Of a DNA stretch of 64,000 nucleotides, positions 7,909-15,483 are shown piece by piece; within the stretch, counting starts at the first letter, position 1, and each line of letters opens with the position of its first letter. Under the pieces are notes generated by a model, which was given only the letters and a program-made list of their open reading frames with translations, ran no database searches and was not told where the DNA came from. Source of the stretch: Actinoplanes sandaracinus (lineage in GTDB: Bacteria; Actinomycetota; Actinomycetes; Mycobacteriales; Micromonosporaceae); NCBI RefSeq assembly GCF_030009775.1, contig NZ_JASCTH010000015.1:52177-116176 (forward strand). The letters are read 5' to 3'. The position numbers and the translations under genes were made by a program.

Positions 7909-8339
7909 GCCCGGCTACGCTCCTTGACCGCGTGCTTCACTTCATCGACATCGGCCTTGACGCTCGCGATCGCGGCCGAGGGCTCCGGCGGGACGGCCCG
8001 GGTCACCTGCTTCTTGCCGAGCAGCGCCAGCACACCGGCGATCGCGAAGAGCACGACGGTGACGATCAGAGCGGCCAGCCAGAGTGGGAGGACCAGATCC
8101 AGTGCGATGACCCCTGTCGCGATCGCGGCGCCCACCCCGTACATCGCCAGCACGCCCGCGCCGCCGAACAGGCCCGCGCCGATGCCGGCACGCTTGCCCT
8201 TCTCGGCGAGTTCGGCCTTGGCGAGCGTGAGTTCGTCACGCACGAGGCGGCTGAGCTGCTCGCTGGCACGCTGCACCAGTTCGGCTGTCGACTTCTCGGC
8301 GAGTGGCCGGGCGGGAACGCCGTTCAAGACATCGGCCAT
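7905..8339 (-). CDS. Phage-holin-like (DUF1469 / Phage_holin_3_6) membrane protein
   Basis: 144 aa. The N-terminal amphipathic region ELVQRASEQLSRLVRDELTL plus KAELAEKGKRAGIGAGL is typical of the Phage_holin_3_6 (DUF1469) family. Two hydrophobic helices follow (about residues 55-80 and 86-110) and then a polar tail. Despite the family name these are chromosomal housekeeping membrane proteins in actinobacteria, not prophage lysis genes; no other phage gene is nearby. First gene of the coupled operon holin-like, DUF3618, DUF4235. A ribosome binding site AAAGGGGG is present. Confidence 0.87.
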   Translation of the reverse strand: MADVLNGVPARPLAEKSTAELVQRASEQLSRLVRDELTLAKAELAEKGKRAGIGAGLFGGAGVLAMYGVGAAIATGVIALDLVLPLWLAALIVTVVLFAIAGVLALLGKKQVTRAVPPEPSAAIASVKADVDEVKHAVKERSRA

Positions 8340-8449
8340 CGTGTCCCCCTTTCCGTGTGACCGGTGTATGCCCTGATCACACCCGGCTCAATCCTCGCCG
8401 TCGCCCTCGCTGCCGAACGGAACCGCCCCGCCCGCCGGCGAGCGGCCTC

Positions 8450-9634
8450 TCACGGCCTGGCGGCGCTGTCCGGGCTGTCGGCCGGGGCCGGAACCGGCCC
8501 GCCGAACACCACCCCGCGGGCGTCGCCGTCGGTGCCCCCGCTGAACACACGGGCCGCGTCGGACGACGGGCCGGGGCCGATGTGGCCGTCCGCAAGGACC
8601 GGTCCTGACGCCACCGACTCCACCTCGGCCCGCATCCGCGGCACCGCGGCCCGCTGGTGCTGCCAGATCCAGGCGACCAGCCGCTCCCGGACGAGACACC
8701 GCAGGTCCCAGAGCGCCGCCGCGTCGTCGGCGCTGACCAGGGCCCGCAGCCGGATCTGGCCGTCGGTCGCCCCGGTCACCTGGAGCACGCAGACCCGCTC
8801 GTTCCACAGGTCGGAGCTCTCGCAGACGCGTTGCAGCTCGGCCCGCAACGGCTCGACCGGCGTCGACCAGTCCACGTCGATGTCGGCCGTGCCCAGCACC
8901 GCCGAGCCGGTCCGGGTCCAGTTCTGGAACGGCTTGGTGGTGAAGTAGGACGTCGGCAGGATCAGCCGCCGGTCGTCCCAGATCTGCACCACCACATAGG
9001 TGAGGGTGATCTCCTCGATCCGGCCCCACTCCTGCTCCACGACGACCACGTCGTCGACCCGGATCGCGTCGCTGAAGGCGAGCTGGAGGCCGGCGAACAC
9101 GTTGCCCAGGGTGCTCTGCGCGGCCAGGGCCGCGACCACGCTGATCACGCCGGCCGAGGCGAGCACGCTGGCGCCGAGGGCGCGGATGTCCGGGAAGGTC
9201 ATCAGCATGACGCCGATGGTGAGCACCACGATGGCGGCGACCGTGACCCGGCGAAGCATCACCACCTGGGTCTTGATGCGCCGGGTCTTCAGGTTGTCCG
9301 GCATGTCGGTGCGCCACTTGGCCAGTGCCATGTCCTCCAGCACCAGCAGCGTCGCGCCGACCAGCCAGGCGGCCGCCGCGATGCAGAGCAGGACCAGCAC
9401 GTGCACCACGCCGGGGCGGCCGGGGAAGTCACCGGCCCAGATCCGGACCGCCTGCTGCACGGCGAGGAGGATGACGGTGGCCTGGAACGGCCGGTGCATG
9501 GTCCTCGCCAGATCGGCGGCGAGCGTCGATCTTCGCCCGAGCCGTTTGACGAGCCAGTGCACGATCTCGACGAACACGATCGCCACGCCCGCCGCGCCGG
9601 CTACGGCGAGGAGGGCGGTCACAACGCTGGACAC
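8450..9634 (-). CDS. Small-conductance mechanosensitive channel (MscS family)
   Basis: 394-aa membrane channel that would release solutes on hypo-osmotic shock. N-terminal helix (ALLAVAGAAGVAIVFVEIV), further helices around residues 50-65, 80-100 and 135-160, then the pore-lining TM3-like segment GASVLASAGVISVVAALAAQ. The MscS beta domain follows: STLGNVFAGLQLAFSDAIRV, DDVVVVEQEWGRIEEI and RLILPTSYFTTKPFQNW. The tail is a disordered Pro/Ala-rich extension. GTG start with GGAAGGA upstream. Confidence 0.92.
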   Translation of the reverse strand: MSSVVTALLAVAGAAGVAIVFVEIVHWLVKRLGRRSTLAADLARTMHRPFQATVILLAVQQAVRIWAGDFPGRPGVVHVLVLLCIAAAAWLVGATLLVLEDMALAKWRTDMPDNLKTRRIKTQVVMLRRVTVAAIVVLTIGVMLMTFPDIRALGASVLASAGVISVVAALAAQSTLGNVFAGLQLAFSDAIRVDDVVVVEQEWGRIEEITLTYVVVQIWDDRRLILPTSYFTTKPFQNWTRTGSAVLGTADIDVDWSTPVEPLRAELQRVCESSDLWNERVCVLQVTGATDGQIRLRALVSADDAAALWDLRCLVRERLVAWIWQHQRAAVPRMRAEVESVASGPVLADGHIGPGPSSDAARVFSGGTDGDARGVVFGGPVPAPADSPDSAARP

Positions 9635-9707
9635 TTGGATTCCTTCCCACGAGCGGTGTCACGGCCGGCGTCCAGCTTTGCCCGCGCGAAGGGGAGGAAC
9701 ACCGGCA

Positions 9708-9741
9708 GCGGCGGATGTCGGAGATAGCTCACATCCGCCGC
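9708..9741. terminator. Perfect 11-bp hairpin after the DUF1206 gene
   Basis: GCGGCGGATGT (9708-9718) pairs perfectly with ACATCCGCCGC (9731-9741) across a 12-nt loop. It lies between the DUF1206 stop and the MscS start, both leftward. There is no T-run, so its termination efficiency is uncertain. Confidence 0.45.
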
Positions 9742-9758
9742 CGGGGGCCGGTCCAGTG

Positions 9759-10580
9759 TCAGATCTTGCGGTACTTGGCCTGGGCGAAGCAGTAGACGCC
9801 GAACGCGGCGATGCCGGCGGCGATCAGCGCCAGCAGCCACACGCCCCAGGAGGAGGCGGCCAGGGTCTTCAGCGCGGAGTCGAGGCCACGGGCCTTGCTC
9901 GCGTCGTAGTTGACGGCGGCGACCACGACCAGGGCGCCGGCGATCGCGTAGGCGACACCCTTGGCGGTGTAACCGGCCCGGCCGAGCCGGATGATCGTCT
10001 GGCTGGTGCCGGCCGGCATCTGCTGGGTGTTGAGGTGCCGCACGAACTTCTTCTGGTAACCGTAGTAGGCCATGCCGACGCCGATGCCGAGCACCACGAG
10101 GCCGATCAGGCCGACCAGCGAACGGCCGCCGCTAGAGGCCAGCAGGCCGGAGGCGCCGCTGGCGTTGCTGTCGCCCATCGAGGCGCCGGCGTCCTTGACC
10201 ACCTTGATCGCGTTCCACGCGAGGTAGCCGTACAGCAGGGTGCGGGCGACGGAGAGGGCCCGCTCGGCCATGGCCCGGCGGTCCCGCGGCCCGCTCTCGC
10301 CGATCGCCGCCTCGAACGCCTGCCAGATCGCCATGGCGATGAGGCCGACCGCGATGATGATCAGCAGCGTCTTGCCGAACGGCTGCTTGGCGATGGTCTG
10401 GAGGGCGCCGGACTGGTCGCTGTCCTGCCCGGACCCGCTGAAGGCGACCTGCAGCGCGATCCAGGCGAAGAGCAGGTGGATGATGCCGTACCCGATGAAG
10501 CCGCCCCGGGCCAGAAGCTCCAGGGGCTTGCTCTCGGCGGCCCGTGACGCGGTGTTCTTGACGTTCGAGGCTGCTGTCAT
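9759..10580 (-). CDS. DUF1206 multi-pass membrane protein
   Basis: About 273 aa, with three repeated DUF1206 units of two helices each. The opening of each unit is recognisable: LARGGFIGYGIIHLLFAWIA, then ALSVARTLLYGYLAWNAIKV, then RLGRAGYTAKGVAYAIAGAL. Six membrane helices are predicted by eye. ATG at 10580 is taken as the start; an upstream in-frame TTG at 10613 has no ribosome binding site. Function unknown. Confidence 0.88.
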   Translation of the reverse strand: MTAASNVKNTASRAAESKPLELLARGGFIGYGIIHLLFAWIALQVAFSGSGQDSDQSGALQTIAKQPFGKTLLIIIAVGLIAMAIWQAFEAAIGESGPRDRRAMAERALSVARTLLYGYLAWNAIKVVKDAGASMGDSNASGASGLLASSGGRSLVGLIGLVVLGIGVGMAYYGYQKKFVRHLNTQQMPAGTSQTIIRLGRAGYTAKGVAYAIAGALVVVAAVNYDASKARGLDSALKTLAASSWGVWLLALIAAGIAAFGVYCFAQAKYRKI

Positions 10581-10623
10581 GCCCTCAATGTGACCGGGGG
10601 CCTCGATCGCCAAACGTGCCTGG

Positions 10624-10950
10624 TTATCGGGACACTTCGACCTGCACGGCCTCCGGCGTCACGCTGGTCAGGGTGACCATCAGACCACCGACGTCGACTG
10701 CCTGCTGGCCCTTGGTCAGCGCGATCTTCTCGCCGGCGATGTCGAGGGTGACGGTGTTCTCGTCGGCGGAGACGAACTTCGCCTCCACACCGAGCACCTC
10801 CACGCTCGCGTTGGTCTCACGCTGGATGGTCACGGTGCACTGGTCGAGCCCGCAGCTCACGTCGTCACCACACCCGGTGAGCAGCGCGAGGCCGAGGACG
10901 GCCGAGGCGAGAACGGCGGCGATGCGGCGGCGCGGCATAGAGATCAACAC
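10624..10950 (-). CDS. Small secreted lipoprotein (108 aa)
   Basis: The N-terminus MLISMPRRRIAAVLASAV followed by LGLALLTGCGDD is a lipoprotein signal with lipobox L-L-T-G-C. The mature part carries two close Cys (CGLDQC) and a beta-rich sequence; it would sit on the outer face of the membrane. GTG at 10950 was preferred because a TACCGT -10 element begins 12 nt upstream, fitting a leaderless message; an in-frame ATG at 10938 is the alternative. Function unknown. Confidence 0.72.
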   Translation of the reverse strand: MLISMPRRRIAAVLASAVLGLALLTGCGDDVSCGLDQCTVTIQRETNASVEVLGVEAKFVSADENTVTLDIAGEKIALTKGQQAVDVGGLMVTLTSVTPEAVQVEVSR

Positions 10951-10956
10951 CCTTTC

Positions 10957-10962
10957 ACGGTA
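10957..10962 (-). promoter_or_regulatory. -10 element TACCGT of the lipoprotein gene
   Basis: TACCGT on the minus strand begins exactly 12 nt before the GTG at 10950, which would make the transcript leaderless. Confidence 0.4.
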
Positions 10963-11028
10963 CGGGGTACGAGCAACCCCCGGCGCCCCGCCCTCATCGG
11001 ATCTCGTGGTGCGCGGGCCGCGGGCGGA

Positions 11029-12597
11029 TCAGGCGGCGACCGGCTGCGGCGCCGGCTCGGAGACCTTCACGCCGGCGATGAGCTCGGCGGCGGCCCGGCC
11101 CAGCGCGCGGGTGGCCCCGTGGGTGGCGATGTGCACGCCGCCGACCACGGTGACCGGGATGCCCATCTCGACCACGATCGCGTCCGGGCGCACGTCCAGC
11201 ACGCGGTGCAGGGTCCGCTCGATCCACGGGTGGCGGTGCACGTCGCGGACCACCAGCACGAGCGGCCGGTCCCCGGCTCCGGCCAGCACCGGCGCGGCCG
11301 GGTCGGCCAGCGGCTCCAGGTCGCCGGCGGTGAACCGGACCGCGGTGGTGCCGGGCAGCAGCCCGGCGAGCGGCTCGCCGACACCCCACGGGGTCTCGCT
11401 GCCGATCGCGATGTTGCGCGGCGGCGCGAACTCGACCACGTGCGGCGCCCCGGTCACCGGGAGGACCGGGCCACTGCCGGTGACGGTCACCTTCACCGCC
11501 CGGCGGGCGGCCGCGAACCCGACCGTCGAGCCGAGGACCGCGAGCTCGTTGCCGGCCGCGGCGTCGGCGACGGCCCGGGCGCCGGTGGCGATCTGCGCCC
11601 GGGTGGTCCACGAGGCCAGTCGCCGGACCCGCTGGACGGCGTCGCGCAGCCGCTGTTCGGGCAGCTCGCCGGAGCGGACGGCGGCGACGATCGCGTCCCG
11701 CAGGCGGATCGCCGTCCGCTCGTCGGCGTGGTCGCCGCCCACGCAGATCGCGTCCACCCCGGCGGCGAGCGCCCGGACGGTCGCGCCCTCCAGGCCGTAC
11801 CGGCGGCGGACACCCTGCATCTCGATGCCGTCGGTGACGATCAGGCCGTCGAAGCCCAGCTCCTCGCGGAGCAGGCCGGTCAGGATGCGCGGGCTGAGGG
11901 TGGCCGGAAGCTCCGGGTCGTACGCCGGGACGAGCAGGTGACCGGTCATCACCGACTTGGCGCCGGCCGCGATGGCCGCCCGGAACGGGACCAGCTCTGT
12001 CTCCGCCAGCTCCGCCCGGGTCCGGTCGATCACCGGCACGTCGTGGTGCGAGTCGACGTTGGTGTCGCCGTGACCCGGGAAGTGCTTGGCGCAGGCGGCC
12101 ACCCCGGACTCCTGGAGCCCGCGGATGAAGGCTGAGGTGTGCCGGGCGACCAGCCGGGGCTCGGCGCCGAAGGCCCGTACCCCGATGACCGGGTTTGCGG
12201 CGTTGCTGTTGACGTCCGCGTCCGGGGCGTAGTCCAGGGTGATGCCGGCGTCGGCCAGCTCCCGGCCCAGATCGCGGGCGACCGTCTCGGTGAGTTCCGG
12301 GTCGTCGATCGCTCCCAGGGCCAGGTTGCCCGGCCGGGAGCTGCCGTGCCGCGACTCGAACCGGGTGACGTCACCGGCCTCCTCGTCGATGGCCACGATC
12401 ACATCGGGGTTCTCGGCGCGCAGCTGTGCGGTGAGTGCGGCCACCTGCGAGGGCGACTCCACATTGCGGGCGAAGAGCGCGACGCCCCCCAGGCCGGAAC
12501 CGAGCCACCGGCGGACCCAGTCCGGTGCGGTGGTGCCGACGAAGCCCGGTTGCAGCACCGCAGCAGCCAGTTCCGGCAATTCGCCGTGAATGGACAT
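11029..12597 (-). CDS. nagZ: Beta-N-acetylhexosaminidase-like glycoside hydrolase family 3 protein
   Basis: About 522 aa, GH3 family. The NagZ-type hallmark KHFPGHGDTNVDSHHDVP is present at about residue 180, with the catalytic nucleophile segment LIVTDGIEMQGVRRRYG further on. The N-terminal barrel motif GVALFARNVES and the IDEEAGDVTRF segment also match. Such enzymes release N-acetylglucosamine from peptidoglycan or chitin fragments. No signal peptide is seen, so a cytosolic recycling role is likely. The C-terminal 190 residues form the second GH3-like domain. Start at 12597 fits the protein family; a longer frame to 12675 runs through the promoter region. Confidence 0.88.
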   Translation of the reverse strand: MSIHGELPELAAAVLQPGFVGTTAPDWVRRWLGSGLGGVALFARNVESPSQVAALTAQLRAENPDVIVAIDEEAGDVTRFESRHGSSRPGNLALGAIDDPELTETVARDLGRELADAGITLDYAPDADVNSNAANPVIGVRAFGAEPRLVARHTSAFIRGLQESGVAACAKHFPGHGDTNVDSHHDVPVIDRTRAELAETELVPFRAAIAAGAKSVMTGHLLVPAYDPELPATLSPRILTGLLREELGFDGLIVTDGIEMQGVRRRYGLEGATVRALAAGVDAICVGGDHADERTAIRLRDAIVAAVRSGELPEQRLRDAVQRVRRLASWTTRAQIATGARAVADAAAGNELAVLGSTVGFAAARRAVKVTVTGSGPVLPVTGAPHVVEFAPPRNIAIGSETPWGVGEPLAGLLPGTTAVRFTAGDLEPLADPAAPVLAGAGDRPLVLVVRDVHRHPWIERTLHRVLDVRPDAIVVEMGIPVTVVGGVHIATHGATRALGRAAAELIAGVKVSEPAPQPVAA

Positions 12598-12661
12598 GAG
12601 CCCCCGTACCTCCGATGCGTTCGTCTCCCCGTACGGGGACCTATGTTCACACCACTCGCAG

Positions 12662-12679
12662 AGTTTAGTCAACAAACCT
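12662..12679. promoter_or_regulatory. Imperfect inverted repeat upstream of nagZ
   Basis: AGTTTAGTC and AACAAACCT form an 18-bp imperfect dyad (six of nine positions match). On the minus strand it contains TTGACT, a possible -35 for nagZ. The shape is like sugar-responsive ROK or GntR operators. The regulator is unknown. Confidence 0.35.
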
Positions 12680-12684
12680 TTCTA

Positions 12685-12712
12685 TTAGCAGTGGTCGTCA
12701 CGCCGATAGGAT
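12685..12712 (+). promoter_or_regulatory. Leaderless promoter of the 41-aa membrane protein
   Basis: TTAGCA (12685-12690), 16-bp spacer, TAGGAT (12707-12712). The GTG at 12719 begins 12 nt after the first base of TAGGAT. Confidence 0.5.
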
Positions 12713-12718
12713 GTGCAC

Positions 12719-12844
12719 GTGCTCACTCCACTCGCCGCGACCGGGGTCGACTGGTCCGAGGTGCACGCCGTCCGCCTGCTCGGCATAGCCCTCGCCGTTC
12801 TGTTCCTGCTCTGGGCGATCCGCCGCATGTTCGGAGGCAAATAG
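12719..12844 (+). CDS. Small single-pass membrane protein (41 aa)
   Basis: Starts at GTG 12719 right behind a TAGGAT -10 element. The sequence begins MLTPLAATGVDWSEVHAVRL, then a hydrophobic helix (GIALAVLFLLWAI) and a basic end RRMFGGK. A small protein of the type often missed by gene finders. It ends 16 nt before the F420-type oxidoreductase start and may be in the same transcript. Function unknown. Confidence 0.55.
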   Translation: MLTPLAATGVDWSEVHAVRLLGIALAVLFLLWAIRRMFGGK

Positions 12845-12860
12845 GGGTACCGGGCGGGCC

Positions 12861-13811
12861 ATGCGAATCGGATACTTCCTGTCGAGCGAGGAGTACTCGC
12901 CTGCCGAGCTCATCGAGCAGGCGAAAGGCGCGGAGCGAGCCGGTTTCCGCGGCCTCTGGATCTCCGACCACTACCACCCGTGGGTCGACGCCCAGGGCCA
13001 GAGCGCTTTCGTCTGGTCCATGATCGGCGCGCTCAGCCAGGCCACCGGCCTGGACATCACGACGGCGGTGACCTGCCCGACCGTGCGCATCCATCCGGCC
13101 GTGATCGCCCAGGCCGCCGCTACCAGCGCGGTGCTCACCGGCGGCCGCTTCCGGCTCGGCGTCGGCACCGGCGAGGCCCTCAACGAGCACATCTTCGGCG
13201 ACGCCTGGCCCGAGGAGGAGGTGCGCCTGGAGATGCTCGAGGAGGCCGTCGCGATCATGCGCGGCCTCTGGACCGGCGACAACTACTCGCACCACGGCAA
13301 GCACTACACCGTCGAGAACGCCCGCATCTACACCCTGCCGGAGAAACCGGTCGAGATCCTGATCTCCGGGTTCGGCCCCAAGTCGACGGCCCTGGCCGGC
13401 CGCATCGGCGACGGCTACGTCAACGTGGCCCCGGACGCCGACATGGTCCGCACGTTCCGGGAGTCCGGCGGCGCCGGCAAGGTGACACAGGCCGGGTTCA
13501 AGGCGGCCTTCGCCGACACCGCCCAGGAGGGCGCGCGGATCGCGTACCAGAAATGGCCCAACGCCGGCGTGCCCGGCGAGCTCTCCCAGGTGCTGCCCTC
13601 ACCCAAGCATTTCGAGCAGGCGTCGCAGCTCGTCACCGAGGAGATGGTCGCCGAGGCCTTCGTCTGCGGCAACGACCCGGAGAAGCACCTGGAGATGATC
13701 CGCAAGTACGCCGACGCCGGCTTCGAGGAGATCTACGTGGCCAACACCGGCCCGCACTACCAGGGTCTCTTCGACCTGTACGCCCGCGAGATCCTCCCGA
13801 AGATCGCATGA
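12861..13811 (+). CDS. F420-dependent LLM-class oxidoreductase (FGD-like)
   Basis: 316 aa, luciferase-like TIM-barrel enzyme that uses coenzyme F420. It opens MRIGYFLSSEEYSP and contains ISDHYHPWVDAQGQS, TAVTCPTVRIHPAVIAQAAA, GRFRLGVGTGEALNEHI and ILISGFGPKSTALAGRIGDG, the layout of the F420-dependent glucose-6-phosphate dehydrogenase family. Whether glucose-6-phosphate is the substrate cannot be told from sequence. Its stop overlaps the RecQ start (ATGA), so the two are translationally coupled. Confidence 0.88.
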   Translation: MRIGYFLSSEEYSPAELIEQAKGAERAGFRGLWISDHYHPWVDAQGQSAFVWSMIGALSQATGLDITTAVTCPTVRIHPAVIAQAAATSAVLTGGRFRLGVGTGEALNEHIFGDAWPEEEVRLEMLEEAVAIMRGLWTGDNYSHHGKHYTVENARIYTLPEKPVEILISGFGPKSTALAGRIGDGYVNVAPDADMVRTFRESGGAGKVTQAGFKAAFADTAQEGARIAYQKWPNAGVPGELSQVLPSPKHFEQASQLVTEEMVAEAFVCGNDPEKHLEMIRKYADAGFEEIYVANTGPHYQGLFDLYAREILPKIA

Positions 13812-15451
13812 AACTGAACATCCCCGTCTACGGGCCGCGCCTTCGCAAGATCGCGCGGAAGCACTTCGGCTGGTCGTCGCTGCGCCCCGGCCAGTTCAAG
13901 CCGATGCGTGCCGTGCTGCGCCGCCGCGACACCCTCGTGGTGCTGCCGACCGGCGCCGGGAAATCGGCGATCTACCAGATCCCGGCCGTGCTGCTGCCCG
14001 GCCCGACCGTGGTGATCTCGCCGTTGCTCGCCCTCCAGCAGGACCAGATCGCGGCCCTCAACGAGCACGGCGACCCGAAACTGCGGGCGGTCCGGGTCAG
14101 CTCCGCCGAGACCCCGGCCCAGCAGCGCGATGCCATCGAGGCGATCCGCAAGGGCGAGGCCGAGTTCCTCTTCATCACGCCCGAGCAGCTCAGCGACCCG
14201 GAGCGGCTGGCCGAGGTGCGCGCCCTCAAGCCCGGGCTGGTCGCCGTCGACGAGGCGCACTGCATCTCCGCCTGGGGTCACGACTTCCGCCCGGACTACC
14301 TGGCCCTCGGCGACATGATCAAGCAGATCGGCCGCCCGCCGATCCTGGCGCTCACCGCCACCGCGTCACCGCCGGTCCGCGAGGACATCATCGCCCGGCT
14401 GCGCCTGAACAAACCCGAGATCCACGTGTCCGGGCTGGACCGGCGCAACCTGTTCCTCGAGGTCGCGTACTGCCCCGACGACAACTACCGGTGGCGCAAG
14501 CTGACCACGATGCTCGACGAGGAGCGGCGGCCCGGCATCATCTACGTCGCCACCCGGCGGGCCGCCGAGGAGCTCGCCGAACGGCTCAGGGAGTCCGGCT
14601 ACCCGGCCGAGTACTACCACGGTGGGATGGCCGCCGGGCTGCGCGAGCAACGGCACGTCGACTTCCAGAACGACAAGGTCGACATCATGGTGGCGACCTC
14701 GGCGTTCGGCATGGGCATCGACAAACCGAACATCCGCTGGGTGGCGCACGTCGCCCTGCCCGACTCCCCGGACAGCTACTTCCAGGAGATCGGCCGGGCC
14801 GGGCGCGACGGCGAGCCGGCTCGCGCGCTGCTGCTCTGGCGATCCGAGGACGAGGCCATCCAGCGTTTCTTCCAGGGCGGCTCGCCGTCGGCCGAGGAAC
14901 TGCGGGAACTGGCCGGTGAACTGCACAAGGGCCCGGCCACGAAGACGGCGCTGCAGAAGGCCACCGGACTCGGCCCCCGCAAGATCGGCCAGTACCTCAA
15001 CCTGCTGGAACAGGTGGGCGCGGTGCGGGCCGGCGCCGGCCACAAGCTGACGGTCCCGGCCCGCGCGCCGCTCCCGGCCGTCGCGGCCGAGGCCGCCGTC
15101 GAGGAGTACGAACGGCAGCAGGCGGTCATCCGGTCCCGTACCGACATGATGCGTGGCTTCGCCCAGTCCCGGCAGTGCCGCACCGAGACACTGCTCGCCT
15201 ACTTCGGCGAGGACATCAAGAAGGGCTGCCGGCACTGCGACAACTGCTCCGACGGCAGCGCCGCGGAGGTCGCCGCCGCCGAGTCGGACGGCCCCTTCGC
15301 GGTGCACAGCCAGGTCCGCCACGGCGAGTGGGGCACCGGCATGGTGATGAACTACGAGGAGGAGCGGATGACCGTCCTGTTCGACACCGTCGGCTACAAG
15401 ACCTTGTCCGTTCCGGTAGTGGTGGAGCAGAAGCTGCTGGTCAGCGAGTGA
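13808..15451 (+). CDS. recQ: RecQ-family ATP-dependent DNA helicase
   Basis: 547 aa, 3'-5' DNA helicase in repair and recombination. Motif 0 is FGWSSLRPGQ, Walker A is PTGAGKS, motif II is VDEAHCISAWGHDFRPDY, motif III is LTATAS, motif V is ATSAFGMGIDKPNIRWV and motif VI is QEIGRAGRDG. The RecQ zinc-binding Cys are in CRTETLLAYFGE and CRHCDNC. There is no HRDC domain; instead a short beta-rich C-terminus (VRHGEWGTGMVMNYEEER) is present. ATG at 13808 overlaps the stop of the oxidoreductase. Confidence 0.95.
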   Translation: MKLNIPVYGPRLRKIARKHFGWSSLRPGQFKPMRAVLRRRDTLVVLPTGAGKSAIYQIPAVLLPGPTVVISPLLALQQDQIAALNEHGDPKLRAVRVSSAETPAQQRDAIEAIRKGEAEFLFITPEQLSDPERLAEVRALKPGLVAVDEAHCISAWGHDFRPDYLALGDMIKQIGRPPILALTATASPPVREDIIARLRLNKPEIHVSGLDRRNLFLEVAYCPDDNYRWRKLTTMLDEERRPGIIYVATRRAAEELAERLRESGYPAEYYHGGMAAGLREQRHVDFQNDKVDIMVATSAFGMGIDKPNIRWVAHVALPDSPDSYFQEIGRAGRDGEPARALLLWRSEDEAIQRFFQGGSPSAEELRELAGELHKGPATKTALQKATGLGPRKIGQYLNLLEQVGAVRAGAGHKLTVPARAPLPAVAAEAAVEEYERQQAVIRSRTDMMRGFAQSRQCRTETLLAYFGEDIKKGCRHCDNCSDGSAAEVAAAESDGPFAVHSQVRHGEWGTGMVMNYEEERMTVLFDTVGYKTLSVPVVVEQKLLVSE

Positions 15452-15453
15452 CC

Positions 15454-15483
15454 GACGCGCCGTCCAGTCCGACGGTGCGCGTC
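15454..15483. terminator. Hairpin between convergent recQ and ATPase genes
   Basis: GACGCGC plus CGTC pair with GACG and GCGCGTC around a 6-nt loop with a 2-nt bulge. It fills the short space between the two stops. Confidence 0.5.

Noticed and set aside
7905..8339. Prophage lysis cassette (holin)
   Set aside because: The family name is misleading; there is no endolysin, no structural phage gene and the gene is coupled to DUF3618 and DUF4235 genes.
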